Shown here: positions 47,786-57,638 of the stretch, in pieces
Numbering within the stretch: position 1 is the first letter of the stretch
Layout: each line of letters starts with the position of its first letter
Assembly (NCBI GenBank): GCA_963969345.1
Contig: OZ017766.1
Location: forward strand, 8,060,001-8,124,000
Source of the DNA: Turbatrix aceti
Taxonomy: Eukaryota > Nematoda > Chromadorea > Rhabditida > Panagrolaimidae
DNA: 64,000 nt
Reading direction: 5' to 3'
The notes under the pieces: generated by a model
The model's input: the letters and a program-made list of their open reading frames with translations, nothing else
Told to the model about the DNA's origin: nothing
Database searches by the model: none
Program-made: the position numbers and the translations under genes

Positions 47786-48536
47786 GGTTGTAGGATACTC
47801 CGATGTCGAATTATTGCTTTTCTTTTATACCTTTTTACTTTGTAGGGATAATGGGATTTGGCAGATGTATTTAATGAGTTGTGCATATAGTGATGTTTGT
47901 TACAGCAGATTTAACTAACATAGTACATAAGTATAATTTCTATAGTTTTTACCGTCAATGATAATTAGATAATTGAAGCGTACAAAGCCTAATTTGCCCT
48001 ACGTGAATGCATATTCAAATACAATGCCCATTGTTTTATGGATTATCCGGTACTTATGCACGTCAATGTAAAATTTTCATTTTTTTCAAATTTTTTAGAA
48101 TAATTATCAGTTGGAACGTGACGTAGAAGTGTTCTACGGCAAAAAAATGAAAAAAATCAATCCACCGAAACTCTACGGCAAGCAAATGCTCTTTTATAGG
48201 GGCGCCGAATCACGCGCATTGTCACCTCGATTGGATCAAACCGAAGAAATCTCAGTATTTGTTTAGAATACCGAATTCTTGCCGAATACGTTGTAAAAGA
48301 TTATATTTATATGGAACTCAAAATAAAAGTGACTTATACTTTTGCACTCAAAGGAAATTTTTAATTTAAAAATTCCCGATTAGACCGTACGTAGCCTACG
48401 CAGCATTAATGATACGGATTTAGGCGATCCGGAATTCTCAATAGCTTGTTTTTTGCCATTTTGCAAACCTTTTCAATACTTATTTTGTACTATCAGTTGC
48501 ATTTATTGAAACGACAACATTTGGATCAATCAATAT
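47786..48536. other. Intergenic between array genes 5 and 6
   Basis: TATA box of gene 5 near the left edge and a TACGTAGCCTACG motif at about 48390. No gene was seen. Confidence 0.5.
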
Positions 48537-49325
48537 CTAATCAGAATATTCGGCGTCATATTCTTCAAGTTCTGTGTAAAAATTGTAGTAGATGATTTCG
48601 GTGTGTGGATTGTCCCCCAGGACACTGATGGTCATGTTTGTCGTCCAGCCTTCATCAGCTTCTACGATTTGAACTTCCTACAAGTTTCGTTTACGGTAAC
48701 ACCTTGCATTTATGTTTTTCATAAAAATGACTCACAAAAGAAGAACCATCCACTGCCACGGCGGGATTGCAACAAGTTGAGTTCGCTGACAACAACGGGG
48801 AATTCTTTACTGTAGTTTTCTTTTTTGAAGCTTTTGTCGTCTTCGTTTTTGTAGTCTTCGTTTTTGGCGTTTTTGTTGTTTTTGATTTCGATGCTTTGGT
48901 TTTCTTCGAACCACGCTTTCGACGCTTTCCGCTTTCCTGTTCAATCGTAAATGCGGGATCATCGATTGTGATATTTTTCAGGCAACTTGTTTTGCCTAAT
49001 AAAAGATCGTAGTAGCAAACTTCTTCGTCGTAGTCGTTTACCTGGAGACATGTGATGTTGTAAATGTCGATAAGAACGACAGTTTCGTTCATTTTTGTGT
49101 AGTAGTAATTGAAGTTGTCAACCATGTCGTAAGCCAATTCCTGTAACTCGAGACTGTTGTACTTTTTGTAATACTAAACGTTCAAAAATCTACCAATAGT
49201 TCTAAATTGTCTAACGAGAATATTTTTTCAGTTCCATCTTCGACGCCAACTCCATCGTCGCTATCGGCGTAAACTTTGAACACAACTAGAGCACAAAAAA
49301 ATGCAGTGATTCCGATAACTTTCAT
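48537..49325 (-). CDS. Array gene 6: secreted cystatin-like protein with furin site and Lys/Thr tract (subfamily A)
   Basis: Exons are 49194-49325, 48736-49140 and 48537-48677, with introns of 53 and 58 nt, for 225 residues. The signal peptide ends VFKVYA, then DSDDGVGVEDG. Exon 2 holds ELAYDMVDNFNYYY, NITC...EVCYYDLLLGKTSCLKN, KRRKRGSKK, the tract KTTKTPKTKTTKTKTTKASK with an extra KKKTT, and STCCNPAVAVDGSSF. That last stretch has an added cysteine next to the conserved fourth one. Exon 3 reads EVQIVEADEGWTTNMTISVL and ends EEYDAEYSD. TATA text TTATATACCA is at 49361-49370. Confidence 0.85.
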
Positions 49326-50040
49326 GCTTGTAGGATACAACGACTTCGGATCACTGTTTCTTATATACCAGTCCACTGTACAGATAAGAGGATGTGGTGG
49401 AGACATTTAATGAGTTCCGCGTAGTTTGCTGATGTTTGATACGACGTACATATAATTTCTATCACTATTGCTATCAATGATAATTGGTGATTGAAGCGTA
49501 TTATCTGGCATTAACCTACGTATGGAGCGTATTTCTGTTCTATTTATAGCAACATGTTATGTACTTTCATCAATTCTATGACGCTGATTTATCAACGATT
49601 TTAGGGGATCGTACAAAACATAAAAAATTTTATAATAACATTTCAAACTTGTTTTTGATCATGATTTTAAGGTGATAGACCAGCATACAAAGTTTTTGTT
49701 GTTGACAGCTTGTTTTCTGTGAAATTTTCTAATAAATGTTAGTTGCTTGAAAATCTATTTATTGCGGAACGGGGAGAAATGTATAACAAGTAAGGAGAAC
49801 ACTTTGATATCGCACCAAATAATACGTGATATACAGGTTCATCTCAAAGCATTGAATCTTTAGCATGTTTTTATGGTATGTTTTTATATACCCTTGCACC
49901 CAAATCGAATTTAAATACTCAATTATATCGCTTGTAGCCTACAAAGTATGAAGGACAAATTTCTGTTTATTAATCAGACGTCATAAAAAACACAATTTAA
50001 ACTGAATTTATTATAAATAATTAGAAACCACAATCTTTGA
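49326..50040. other. Intergenic between array genes 6 and 7
   Basis: Gene 6 promoter and gene 7 3' flank, with a diverged TTGTAGCCTACAA palindrome near 49930. No gene was seen. Confidence 0.5.
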
Positions 50041-50801
50041 TCACCCGTATAATTCCTCTAATTCAGTGTACAGATTGTAATAAAGAATTTCGGTGTGCGC
50101 ATTGTCCCCCAAGACACTGACGGTCATGTTTACCGTGTAGCCCGAATCTGCTTCTACGATTTGAACTTCCTGCAAATTGTCATTTGTATACAGTAACAAT
50201 TTTGATGTTACCAAGCAACTTACAAACGTAGAACCGTCCACCGCCACAGCAGGATCGCAGCCCGTCGAGTTAGATGACAGCAACTGAGAACTTTTTGCTG
50301 TGGTTTTCGAAGCCTTTGTCGTCTTTGTTTTAGTAGTTTTAGTTTTTTTTGTAGTCGCCGTTTTTGATGCTTTGGTTTTCTTCGAGCCTCGTTTTTTTCT
50401 TCTGCTTTCTTGATCGATTGTAAACGCGTCATCATCGATTGTGATGTTTTTGGTGCAATCTGTCTGGCCTAGCAAAAGGTCGTAGTAGCAAACTTCTTCG
50501 TCGTAGTCATCGACGGATACACACGTTATGTTGTAAATATCAACGAGGACTACAGTTTCATTCATCGCAGTGTAGTAATAGTTAAAGTTGTCTACCATGT
50601 CGTAAGCTAATTCCTGAAACTCGTTTCTTCTGTACATTTTGAATTTTATCCAAATACAAGAAAACTCACCAGAAGCTGTAAATTGTCCAATGAGATTTGA
50701 GTTTCAGTACCGCTTTCAAGGCCGACTCCTTCATCGCTGTCGGCGTACACGGCAAAAACGAGAAAGGTAGCGCAAAATGCAGTGATTCCGATCACTTTCA
50801 T
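50041..50801 (-). CDS. Array gene 7: secreted cystatin-like protein with furin site and Lys/Thr tract (subfamily A)
   Basis: Exons are 50670-50801, 50224-50613 and 50041-50169, with introns of 56 and 54 nt, for 216 residues. The signal peptide ends VFAVYA, followed by DSDEGVGL. Exon 2 has ELAYDMVDNFNYYY, NITC...EVCYYDLLLGQTDCTKN, SRRKKRGSKK, the tract KKTKTTKTKTTKASKTT and TGCDPAVAVDGSTF. Exon 3 reads EVQIVEADSGYTVNMTVSVL and ends TELEELYG. TATA text TTATATTCGT is at 50841-50850. This is the last subfamily A member; the next genes to the right belong to a clearly different subfamily. Confidence 0.85.
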
Positions 50802-51394
50802 ATTTGTATTCTGATACTGTAACTTTGGATTCGCTTCTTTTTATATTCGTCTGACTCGCATCAACAATGAGAATGTTCTGGATCTATTTGATGATGTGTA
50901 TAATGTTAATGAATTGTTTCCTGTCACACGATTCAACAGATTTAACAATTTGTACCCGAACTTGGAATGTTAATAAAACTTTTTGTGTGCATGCACGTGT
51001 TGATGTCTGACGACTATGGGTTACACATGTTACTACATGTTGACTTAATTAGATTTATGGTATTCATAAATCTGATTGTAGCTTATAAATCTATAAATCT
51101 GACTTTGCAGAAAAATTTATGCATTTCAAGTTAGTGACACTATTTAGAAAGCTTTTCTTAAGTCAAAAATAATATGATGTGCTTTTACGGTCATTGGCGC
51201 TTGATCAATAATATTTATTTCATCTAGATGTCATTTTGGATACCACATGTGTCAACATTAGAAACTGTTTTGATGCTGATCACTAATCATGCATTTACCT
51301 GTGTAGGCGTCATTCCGCAAACCTGAAAAGGGATTTAACATAAATCGCTCGTCCGTTGCTGTGATGGATTTTACTCACAGCAGACCTAATGACG
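50802..51394. other. Intergenic between subfamilies A and B
   Basis: Gene 7 promoter at the left, otherwise AT-rich. No gene was seen. Confidence 0.5.
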
Positions 51395-52201
51395 TCAGTC
51401 ATCGTCCTCGTCTTCTTCATTTTCTTCGCTTTCATCAGGCGATCCAAAAATGGCTTCGTATAAGTCGTAAGTCATGGATTTGGTCAAAGTTTCGTCATCT
51501 TTGATGGCGAATGTGATGTTTACCGTCCAGCCTATCCATGCAACCATAGCATCGACGTCCTGAAAAAAAAAAACATTTCCTTTGGATCTTCAGCAACATC
51601 CAAAATCTTACAAACTGATCAACAGGAGTTGTCTGTCGTGCTGCGTTACACTCCGCGTCCACCGTGAATACCGGAGCATCGGTAACCACTGTTTTCGTTT
51701 TCGTTGTCTTTGTTTTTGTTGTCTTAGTTTTTGTCGTTTTTATAGCTTTCGTGGTTGCAGTACTGTTGTCAGTTGCCGCAGCCGCCTTGGCCTTGGCCTT
51801 TCGCTTCTTTCTGCGGGTATACGTCCATCCCGCGCCTCCAGTCGGAATTACCTTCTCGCACTCGGTTTTACCAAATCGTACTCCGTAAAACGCATAATCC
51901 TCAATATACTGCTTCGAAATGAAGTACGAGATATTGTAGATGTCTACCAGAACCACGGAAGGGCCCCCACCGGGGTAAAAGTAGTTGTAGTAGGATACTA
52001 TATCGTAGCCGAATGACTGAAGAGTTTTTTACTTGGTTACTGTACTTAAGGGTAAAAACATACCAATATGTCAAGCGGGGTCAAATCATACTTGTACAAT
52101 GGATCGTCTGGATCTTCGAGGATAACGGTTTCTGTTTGGCCGTGGACGACAGAGCATCCCCACAATGCGAAGATGGCCAGGAACAAACTGATACGCGCCA
52201 T
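51395..52201 (-). CDS. Array gene 8: cystatin-like secreted protein, subfamily B with acidic tail
   Basis: Exons are 52064-52201, 51612-52016 and 51395-51559, with introns of 47 and 52 nt, for 235 residues. The signal peptide ends CSVVHG, then TETVILEDPDDP. Exon 2 starts SFGYDIVSYYNYFY and reads NISY...EDYAFYGVRFGKTECEK. The first two family cysteines are both tyrosine here, while the third and fourth (TEC, AEC) remain. The basic site RRKKRKAK and an Ala-rich then KTTKTKTT tract follow. Exon 3 reads DVDAMVAWIGWTVNITFAIK and ends in the acidic tail SEENEEDEDDD. TATA text is at 52251-52260 and CACGTAGCCTAC at 52311-52322. Confidence 0.85.
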
Positions 52202-52310
52202 GCAGGCTTGATTCAGATGCTGTAATTCTGCGTTTTCGTAGTTAAAAATGCTTTTATAAGGTTCCATCGAAAGGAAAGAGGTAAATCCGTTCCATCCCCC
52301 GATTATAGCC

Positions 52311-52322
52311 CACGTAGCCTAC
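52311..52322 (-). promoter_or_regulatory. Shared upstream motif of array gene 8
   Basis: CACGTAGCCTAC, an imperfect palindrome about 110 bases before the ATG and about 50 bases beyond the TATA box. Close variants occur at the same place before genes 9, 10, 11 and 12. Confidence 0.5.
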
Positions 52323-52967
52323 TCCGTATTAATGGGTATTACTTAATCTGATTACCCGATCTAACCCAACGTAGCAAGCTTAGCTGAAGATATGAGTTTT
52401 TCTGCGTGTAATGTTTGTCAAACAAAAGTGCCTACATTCAATGCATACACGTTTGCATAGTTGTTATAGGATTTAATTTATCTCGGTGCGTTGATAACTA
52501 CGTTTTTAAGTTCCGATTGTTTCCGTAAATACGGATATAGATTAAATCCAGTATTAAAAAAATCATTGATTTGCGTTTTTTTTTTTACGTTTCCAACTAC
52601 ATATAGTTTCGAGTTAATTAACAAGCGTGGTTACGTAAATATATATGTAAAGGCGCCGGGAGCTTACAATGGTTCTCCATTATTTTGACCGACCTTATGT
52701 TCGTCCGTTTTATGTTAGTCTTACATTAGTACGTTAGGTTGAATTTCACATCAAGAATGGTGTTGGTTTAACTTTTACACCGCGCCTTCACAATAACACA
52801 ATGCCACATAACAATTTTACATCAGAAGACCCTAATTTTTGTTTTCAATGTATAACCCGTAGTTCGAGCACAAATTGCTGTGTATACTGTAAGCTATAGT
52901 TGTCGAATGTTAGTACGCAGTCTCGCTCGCAGACCAAACACTTTCTTAACAATTCATACTCGAATAC

Positions 52968-53102
52968 ATGTGTTCACGTTGTCGTGATGTGAAGCCAGAT
53001 GCCAAATCATCCCAGGCTTTGGCTGGACGACAGTGTCCAGAATGTTTTGCGCGCACATACAGATATAATTCAGTATCAAAAACAGATCATCGATTAGCGT
53101 AA
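52968..53102 (+). pseudogene. Possible orphan first exon resembling CTU2/NCS2 zinc region
   Basis: A 44-residue frame reads MCSRCRDVKPDAKSS... GRQCPECFARTYRYNSVSK. The CxxC...CxxCF...(Y)R..S pattern resembles the N-terminal zinc-binding segment of the tRNA 2-thiolation protein CTU2. A GTAAGTAAG donor overlaps the end. No continuing exons were found nearby on +, so it is at best a displaced fragment. The resemblance rests on spacing and a few residues only. Confidence 0.3.
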
Positions 53103-53371
53103 GTAAGTACATTGTAGTTTCGAGTTAATCAACAACCACGGTTGTTAAACATAAATTTAGGCTAAAATACATACATACATAGTTTTCGATTATGAGAGTC
53201 TCACAATGAGACCGACATTAGACCCGTTCACGTTTATACAATCGACACTACAAATTTATTCGATCAAACGTTTTATGAACACAGCTAAGAAGAAAACATC
53301 GGAATCCAAATTTTAAAATGTAGTTGTCATTGATCACATGAGAAACTATTTATGTTGACGTCGCAAAAAAC

Positions 53372-54202
53372 CTAGTACTCTTCGTCTTCATCTTCATCGT
53401 AATCTTCCTCATCATCCATACCATAAAGCAATTCGTAAATGACTTGCCATAAGTCGTAGTAAACAATTTTGGTTTGAGGATTGTCTCCTTGGACGGTAAA
53501 TGTCATATTAAGTATCAAATCATCCCAAAAAATCACCGCATCGAGATCCTAAAAAAATCCATAACAAATTTTTAGCAAAATCCAAATGCTTACAAACTGC
53601 TCGACAGGATTTTTCTGTCTTCCGGCGTTGCACTCTTCGTCTAGTACGGTAAATATTGGAGCCTCAGTAACCTCCGTTGTTGTTATAGTCGTCTTCGTTT
53701 TGGTTGTCTTTGTTTTGGTTGTTTTTATAGCTTTTGTGGTGCCTGAGCTGTCAGCTGCCGCAGCCGCAGCCTTGGCCTTAGCCTTGCGCTTCTTCCTGCG
53801 ATCATACACCCATCCGGTGCCACTGGGAATGACTTTCTGGCATTCCGTTTTGCCTAATCGTACTGAGTAAAAGCAGACTGGATCCGTGTAGTAGTAGTAA
53901 TATTTTGATCGATAGCACGTAATGTTGTATATGTCGACCAGAACCACAGATTGGGAATCATAGGGGTAGTAATAATTGTAGTATGACACTAAATCGAAGC
54001 CGTGTGACTGAAGAATTTTTTTTTAATCTGAGTGTTGCAGTGCTCAAGAACCTACCAAGATGTCCAGTTTGGTGATGTTCATTTCTTCCATTGTGTCGTC
54101 TCCATAGTAGTACCCCTCATAATAATAGTATGGTCCACGCACAGAACAGTCGATGCATCCCCATAGAACGCTGATGGTAAAAAACAAAATGATATTTCCC
54201 AT
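53372..54202 (-). CDS. Array gene 9: cystatin-like secreted protein, subfamily B with acidic tail
   Basis: Exons are 54056-54202, 53594-54007 and 53372-53548, with introns of 48 and 45 nt, for 245 residues. The signal peptide runs to about CIDCSVRG, followed by a Tyr-rich stretch (PYYYYEGYYYGDD). Exon 2 has SHGFDLVSYYNYYY, NITCYRSKYYYYYTDPVCFY, RLGKTECQK, the basic site RRKKRKAK, then Ala-rich and KTTKTKTT tracts and EECNAGRQKNPVEQF. Here the loop between the first two cysteines is Tyr-rich instead of acidic. Exon 3 reads DLDAVIFWDDLILNMTFTVQ and ends DEEDYDEDEDEEY. TATA text is at 54254-54263, and the CACGTAGTCTAC motif follows at 54292-54303. Confidence 0.85.
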
Positions 54203-54291
54203 TGGTGTTGTAACGTTTTAACGTTTAAAAAGTGCTAAATACACCCCAATTTACTTTTATACTACCAATTAGTAAAAATTCAAATCATACG

Positions 54292-54303
54292 CACGTAGTC
54301 TAC
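54292..54303 (-). promoter_or_regulatory. Shared upstream motif of array gene 9
   Basis: CACGTAGTCTAC, about 90 bases upstream of the ATG and about 30 bases beyond the TATA-like CTTTTATACT. It is the same motif as before genes 8 and 12. Confidence 0.45.
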
Positions 54304-54906
54304 GCCGTATTAGAGCGTATTTACTAACTAAGCCTGTAATAGGATCGAATGTTGTGGATACAACTCAACGTTCATGTGTTTATATAAACGCGTCGATATT
54401 AGTGTTGATCTATAACATTTATCACTTCTTTGGTATCAGGATCTGATATGATATTTAAAAAAAGGTATCATGCTATGATGATTAGAAAGAACATGTCTCT
54501 AATCCAACCTTTGCATTCCGGTTATATAACAAAGCGGAACGGAATGCCAAGTCAATTATTTGGTTATTTCGTTTTATGATATTTCGAGATATTGTAATAT
54601 CAGCCGTCTGATATTACGATATCAGATGTGATATCTATTTTCGATTTTTGCCAACATGAGATCAGATAAGTGCTTATCTAAATCCTTTACACACCGATGA
54701 AATTTTTTTATTTCATTAACATTTACTTGATAATATTGGTATTTTCATTTTTTGTGTTACGTTTGACCTGAATGAATTTACAATGGCACACACAAAAGTT
54801 GATAATGGTTCTTATAGATTTATGCATACAAGTAACTCATGGTAGCGTGGTAATCAGATGCTTTCAAAAAACAAAATTGTCGTAGATGAAGAAATACACA
54901 TACTCA

Positions 54907-55034
54907 TCAGGCGTACATCTCTTCGACGTAAAAGTTGTAATACAAAATTTCAGTATGGGTGATGCCTAGAATGTGTATAGTCGTGCTCACCGAGTAGCAT
55001 TTGACGACTTTAATGATATTGATGTCAAATTAGT
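54907..55034 (-). pseudogene. Relic third exon of an array gene
   Basis: Read on -, the sequence is closely similar to the last ~120 bases of array gene 11 (57639-57770): ILGITHTEILYYNFYVEEMYA and a stop. Further upstream VKCYSVSTTIHI matches EGYSVNMTMHI with a frame-disturbing insertion. No exon 1 or 2 accompanies it. A former twelfth-to-thirteenth gene was evidently lost here, or this is a partial duplication from gene 11. Confidence 0.7.
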
Positions 55035-55247
55035 TAACGGGATCCTCATGCACTCGTTCGACAACACAAATGCAAAAAAATATGATTTTTTATTTATTCA
55101 TTACAAATTTACATATTTGTCAGCCACTGACGTTTTTATATTTTTATTGGCACTAAAACGTCTGAATCGTGGTTGGCAGGGGTTACAGCATGAGGTGTGT
55201 AATATGCGTCACAAAAAACCTAGTACTAAATATGTGCCATGGTGACA

Positions 55248-56125
55248 TTACTCTTCTTCGTTATTGTCGTCGTCATCTTCATTTTCATCTTCATCTTCAT
55301 CTCCATATTCATTTAGGTATGCAGGGGCATAAACCTGACTATCATATCCAGATCCAAATATGAGTTTATAAAGATCGTAGTACACATTTTTAGTTTCAGG
55401 ATTCTCTCCTTGGATGGTAAATGACATATTCACCACCCAGCCTTCCCATAAAATCCTTGCATCAAGGTCCTGAAAAAAATTCATAACATATTTGTAACAG
55501 TATCTAAAAAATATTATGCTTACAAACTGTTCGACTGGATTTTTCTGTCTTCCCGCGTTGCACTCTTCATTTAGTACCGTGAATATCGGAGCATCGGTAA
55601 CCTTTGTTGGTGTTTTAGTCGTCTTCGTTTTGGTTGTCTTTGTTTTGGTCGTTTTCAAAGCTTTCGTAGTACCTGTGCTGTTATCAACAGCCGCAGCCGC
55701 AGCCTTCGCCTTAGTCTTGCGTTTCTTTCTGCGGTTAAACGTCCATGCAATGCCACTCGGAATTTCTTTTTGACATTCAGTGTTTCCAAATCGCACTGAG
55801 TAAAAGCAGACTTGTTCGACATAGTACAGAGATATATAACACGTGATGTTGTAGATGTCGACCAAGACTACGGATTGAGAAGCAAAGGGGTAGTAATAAT
55901 TGTAGAAACTCACTAATTCGTAACCATATTCCTAAATAGTTTTTTCTTGAATACTTGAATGAACATTACAAAACTTACCAAGACGTTTAGCGTGGTGATG
56001 TTCAACAATTCAAATGGATCATCTTCATCTTCGATGATAACGGTTTCCGGATCTGATCTACCATGGACTACGACGTAATACACCGATAATACACCGAGTG
56101 TCAGGAACAAATTGATACTAGCCAT
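55248..56125 (-). CDS. Array gene 10: cystatin-like secreted protein, subfamily B with long acidic tail
   Basis: Exons are 55979-56125, 55524-55931 and 55248-55469, with introns of 47 and 54 nt, for 258 residues, the longest subfamily B member. The signal peptide ends YYVVVHG, then SDPETVIIEDEDDP. Exon 2 carries EYGYELVSFYNYYY, NITCYISLYYVEQVCFY, RFGNTECQK, RRKKRKTK, an Ala tract, KTTKTKTTKTKTTK and EECNAGRQKNPVEQF. Exon 3 reads DLDARILWEGWVVNMSFTIQ and ends with about 25 mostly acidic residues (GDEDEDENEDDDDNNEEE). TATA text CTTTTATATG is at 56173-56182. The downstream neighbour is the relic exon at 54.9 kb. Confidence 0.85.
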
Positions 56126-56552
56126 GTTGGCTGGCTTTAGTTTCCTTAATGCGGTGTTTGTACCCTAAATTGCTTTTATATGTACTCAATTCGAGAAATC
56201 TAAATCTGTCAAGTTGCCACGTTTAAAAATTATGCACGTGGTTTACACCGTATTAGAACCCATTAAGCCGGAAACTACTAAATATTTATCATAAGGCTGA
56301 TTGTTGTGGATTCAAATCAACGTAGATCAGCATAGCAAGATTAGCTGAAAATACGCTACACAGGAATGTGATTATTATTAGATCAACATTCGCTTAATGT
56401 TGATGATTTCAGTTTTGTGTTTTGATAGTTCAGGTAAATGCAGGTGCGGATTAAAGTCTTTTTGTCCGGTTCCGGGAATCGTTAGGCTCCTATGTATGTT
56501 TCTCAAAAAGTATAGTTCCAAGATTAAAGTTTATATTGAACGTTGAACATTT
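56126..56552. other. Intergenic upstream of array gene 10
   Basis: Promoter of gene 10 with CACGTGGTTTAC at 56235-56246, about 110 bases before the ATG. GCATAGCAAGATTAGCTGAA (about 56330) repeats text from upstream of gene 8 (about 52370), showing the upstream DNA was duplicated with the gene. No gene was seen. Confidence 0.55.
56235..56246 (-). promoter_or_regulatory. Shared upstream motif of array gene 10
   Basis: CACGTGGTTTAC, a diverged version of the CACGTAGCCTAC element, about 110 bases before the ATG and about 55 bases beyond the TATA box. Confidence 0.4.
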
Positions 56553-57189
56553 TGTCGCGTCACGCGAAGTATTCGAACTTCCCGCGTTCTGGTCTCGAGG
56601 CGAAATGGAGGAGCGCGTGCGCATCGAGCTCAACCTCGGCCCGATCCTCTGGAAACTTCGCGACCAATCAACGAATGCGAACGTTCCCACAGATCTCCTC
56701 TTGTATCTTCCAGAATATTCTGCCCCGATTCGTATATAAGGCTCTCATTCTGCCCCTGATTGATGATGTATTGATGATGTATTGTTGATGATTAGTTGAT
56801 GATTGGTTGATGTATTGTGGATATTGTTGTTGTTGGTTATTGTCTGTGTTATTCTGTGTTTATTGGGTGTTCCAATAAACCTCTGTGCTTTACTCCTGTG
56901 CCCCACGTAGAGCGACACTAGCGACCAGCTAACCTCATCGCCTGGTCCTAACGCTCGCTCTACCCTTCTTGGACCAGCTAACCTTATCGCCTGGTCCCAC
57001 TCGTTTCCTCCGACCGGCAACTCGGTGCCCGGTCATCTCACTCATCACCTACACCCACGGGCGCGTGTAGGAACCTCCTGGGTGAGTTCCTCTTTCTCTT
57101 TGGTTTTCGGTCGCTTGCCGCCTCGTTCTAGGCAACGCGACACCCGCGCCACCACCCCAACCCAACCGGGAGCCTGGTGTGCTCCCACA
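56553..57189 (+). mobile_element. Solo LTR of an LTR retrotransposon
   Basis: 637 bases beginning TGTCGCG and ending CTCCCACA (TG...CA), flanked by a 4-bp target duplication ATTT at 56549-56552 and 57190-57193. Inside are a TATA-like GTATATAAGG (about 56732), and AATAAA (56873-56879) followed by a GC-rich downstream part. This matches the U3-R-U5 layout of a Ty3/gypsy- or BEL-type LTR. There is no internal coding region, so the element is reduced to one LTR by recombination. The GC-richness and short open frames inside are unlike the surrounding DNA. Confidence 0.8.
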
Positions 57190-57638
57190 ATTTACAGAAA
57201 AAGTATTTATGAAATAAAGCGATGTTAATATGAAGCTTATACACTGTGGATACAAAAGCTTTCAGATGCAAAGCGGTCTCAATGTTGCAAAATTCGATGC
57301 TGCTTAATGCATTCGATCAACCTAAAACGATTTATTCCGGTAACCTAAAAGAAAAGTTGAAAAAAGCATATTTGCTTTATTGTGCATTTTCTGTTGTAAA
57401 AAGATGAATGTAGGTTGCCGAAAAACTTGAGCATTCGGTAGGGTTTTTGTATGGGTATCCAAAAGTACTTAGTATGATCAAATCTTAAAAATTGCAAAAA
57501 AAATTTGCTTTCCTGTTCTCCACTCAGAAAAAATGTTGAAATAAATTTATTCATGCTCACAAGTAGCTCATCGTGGTAATCAGGAAGCTACTATCAAAAA
57601 AAAATCGTCGTAAGTAGAAGAACAATAACACATACTCA

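Larger units (their letters stand above)
52202..53371. other. Intergenic with a possible captured gene fragment
   Basis: Promoter of gene 8 at the left. TAGTTTCGAGTTAAT occurs at about 52606 and again at about 53114, bracketing about 500 bases that contain a small CxxC...CxxC frame at 52968. Nothing else gene-like was seen. Confidence 0.5.
54203..55247. other. Intergenic with array-gene relic
   Basis: Promoter of gene 9 at the left (upstream motif 54292-54303), a relic exon at 54907-55034, and otherwise no supported gene. A TGATAT/ATATCA-rich stretch at about 54430-54640 contains several short palindromes. Confidence 0.5.
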
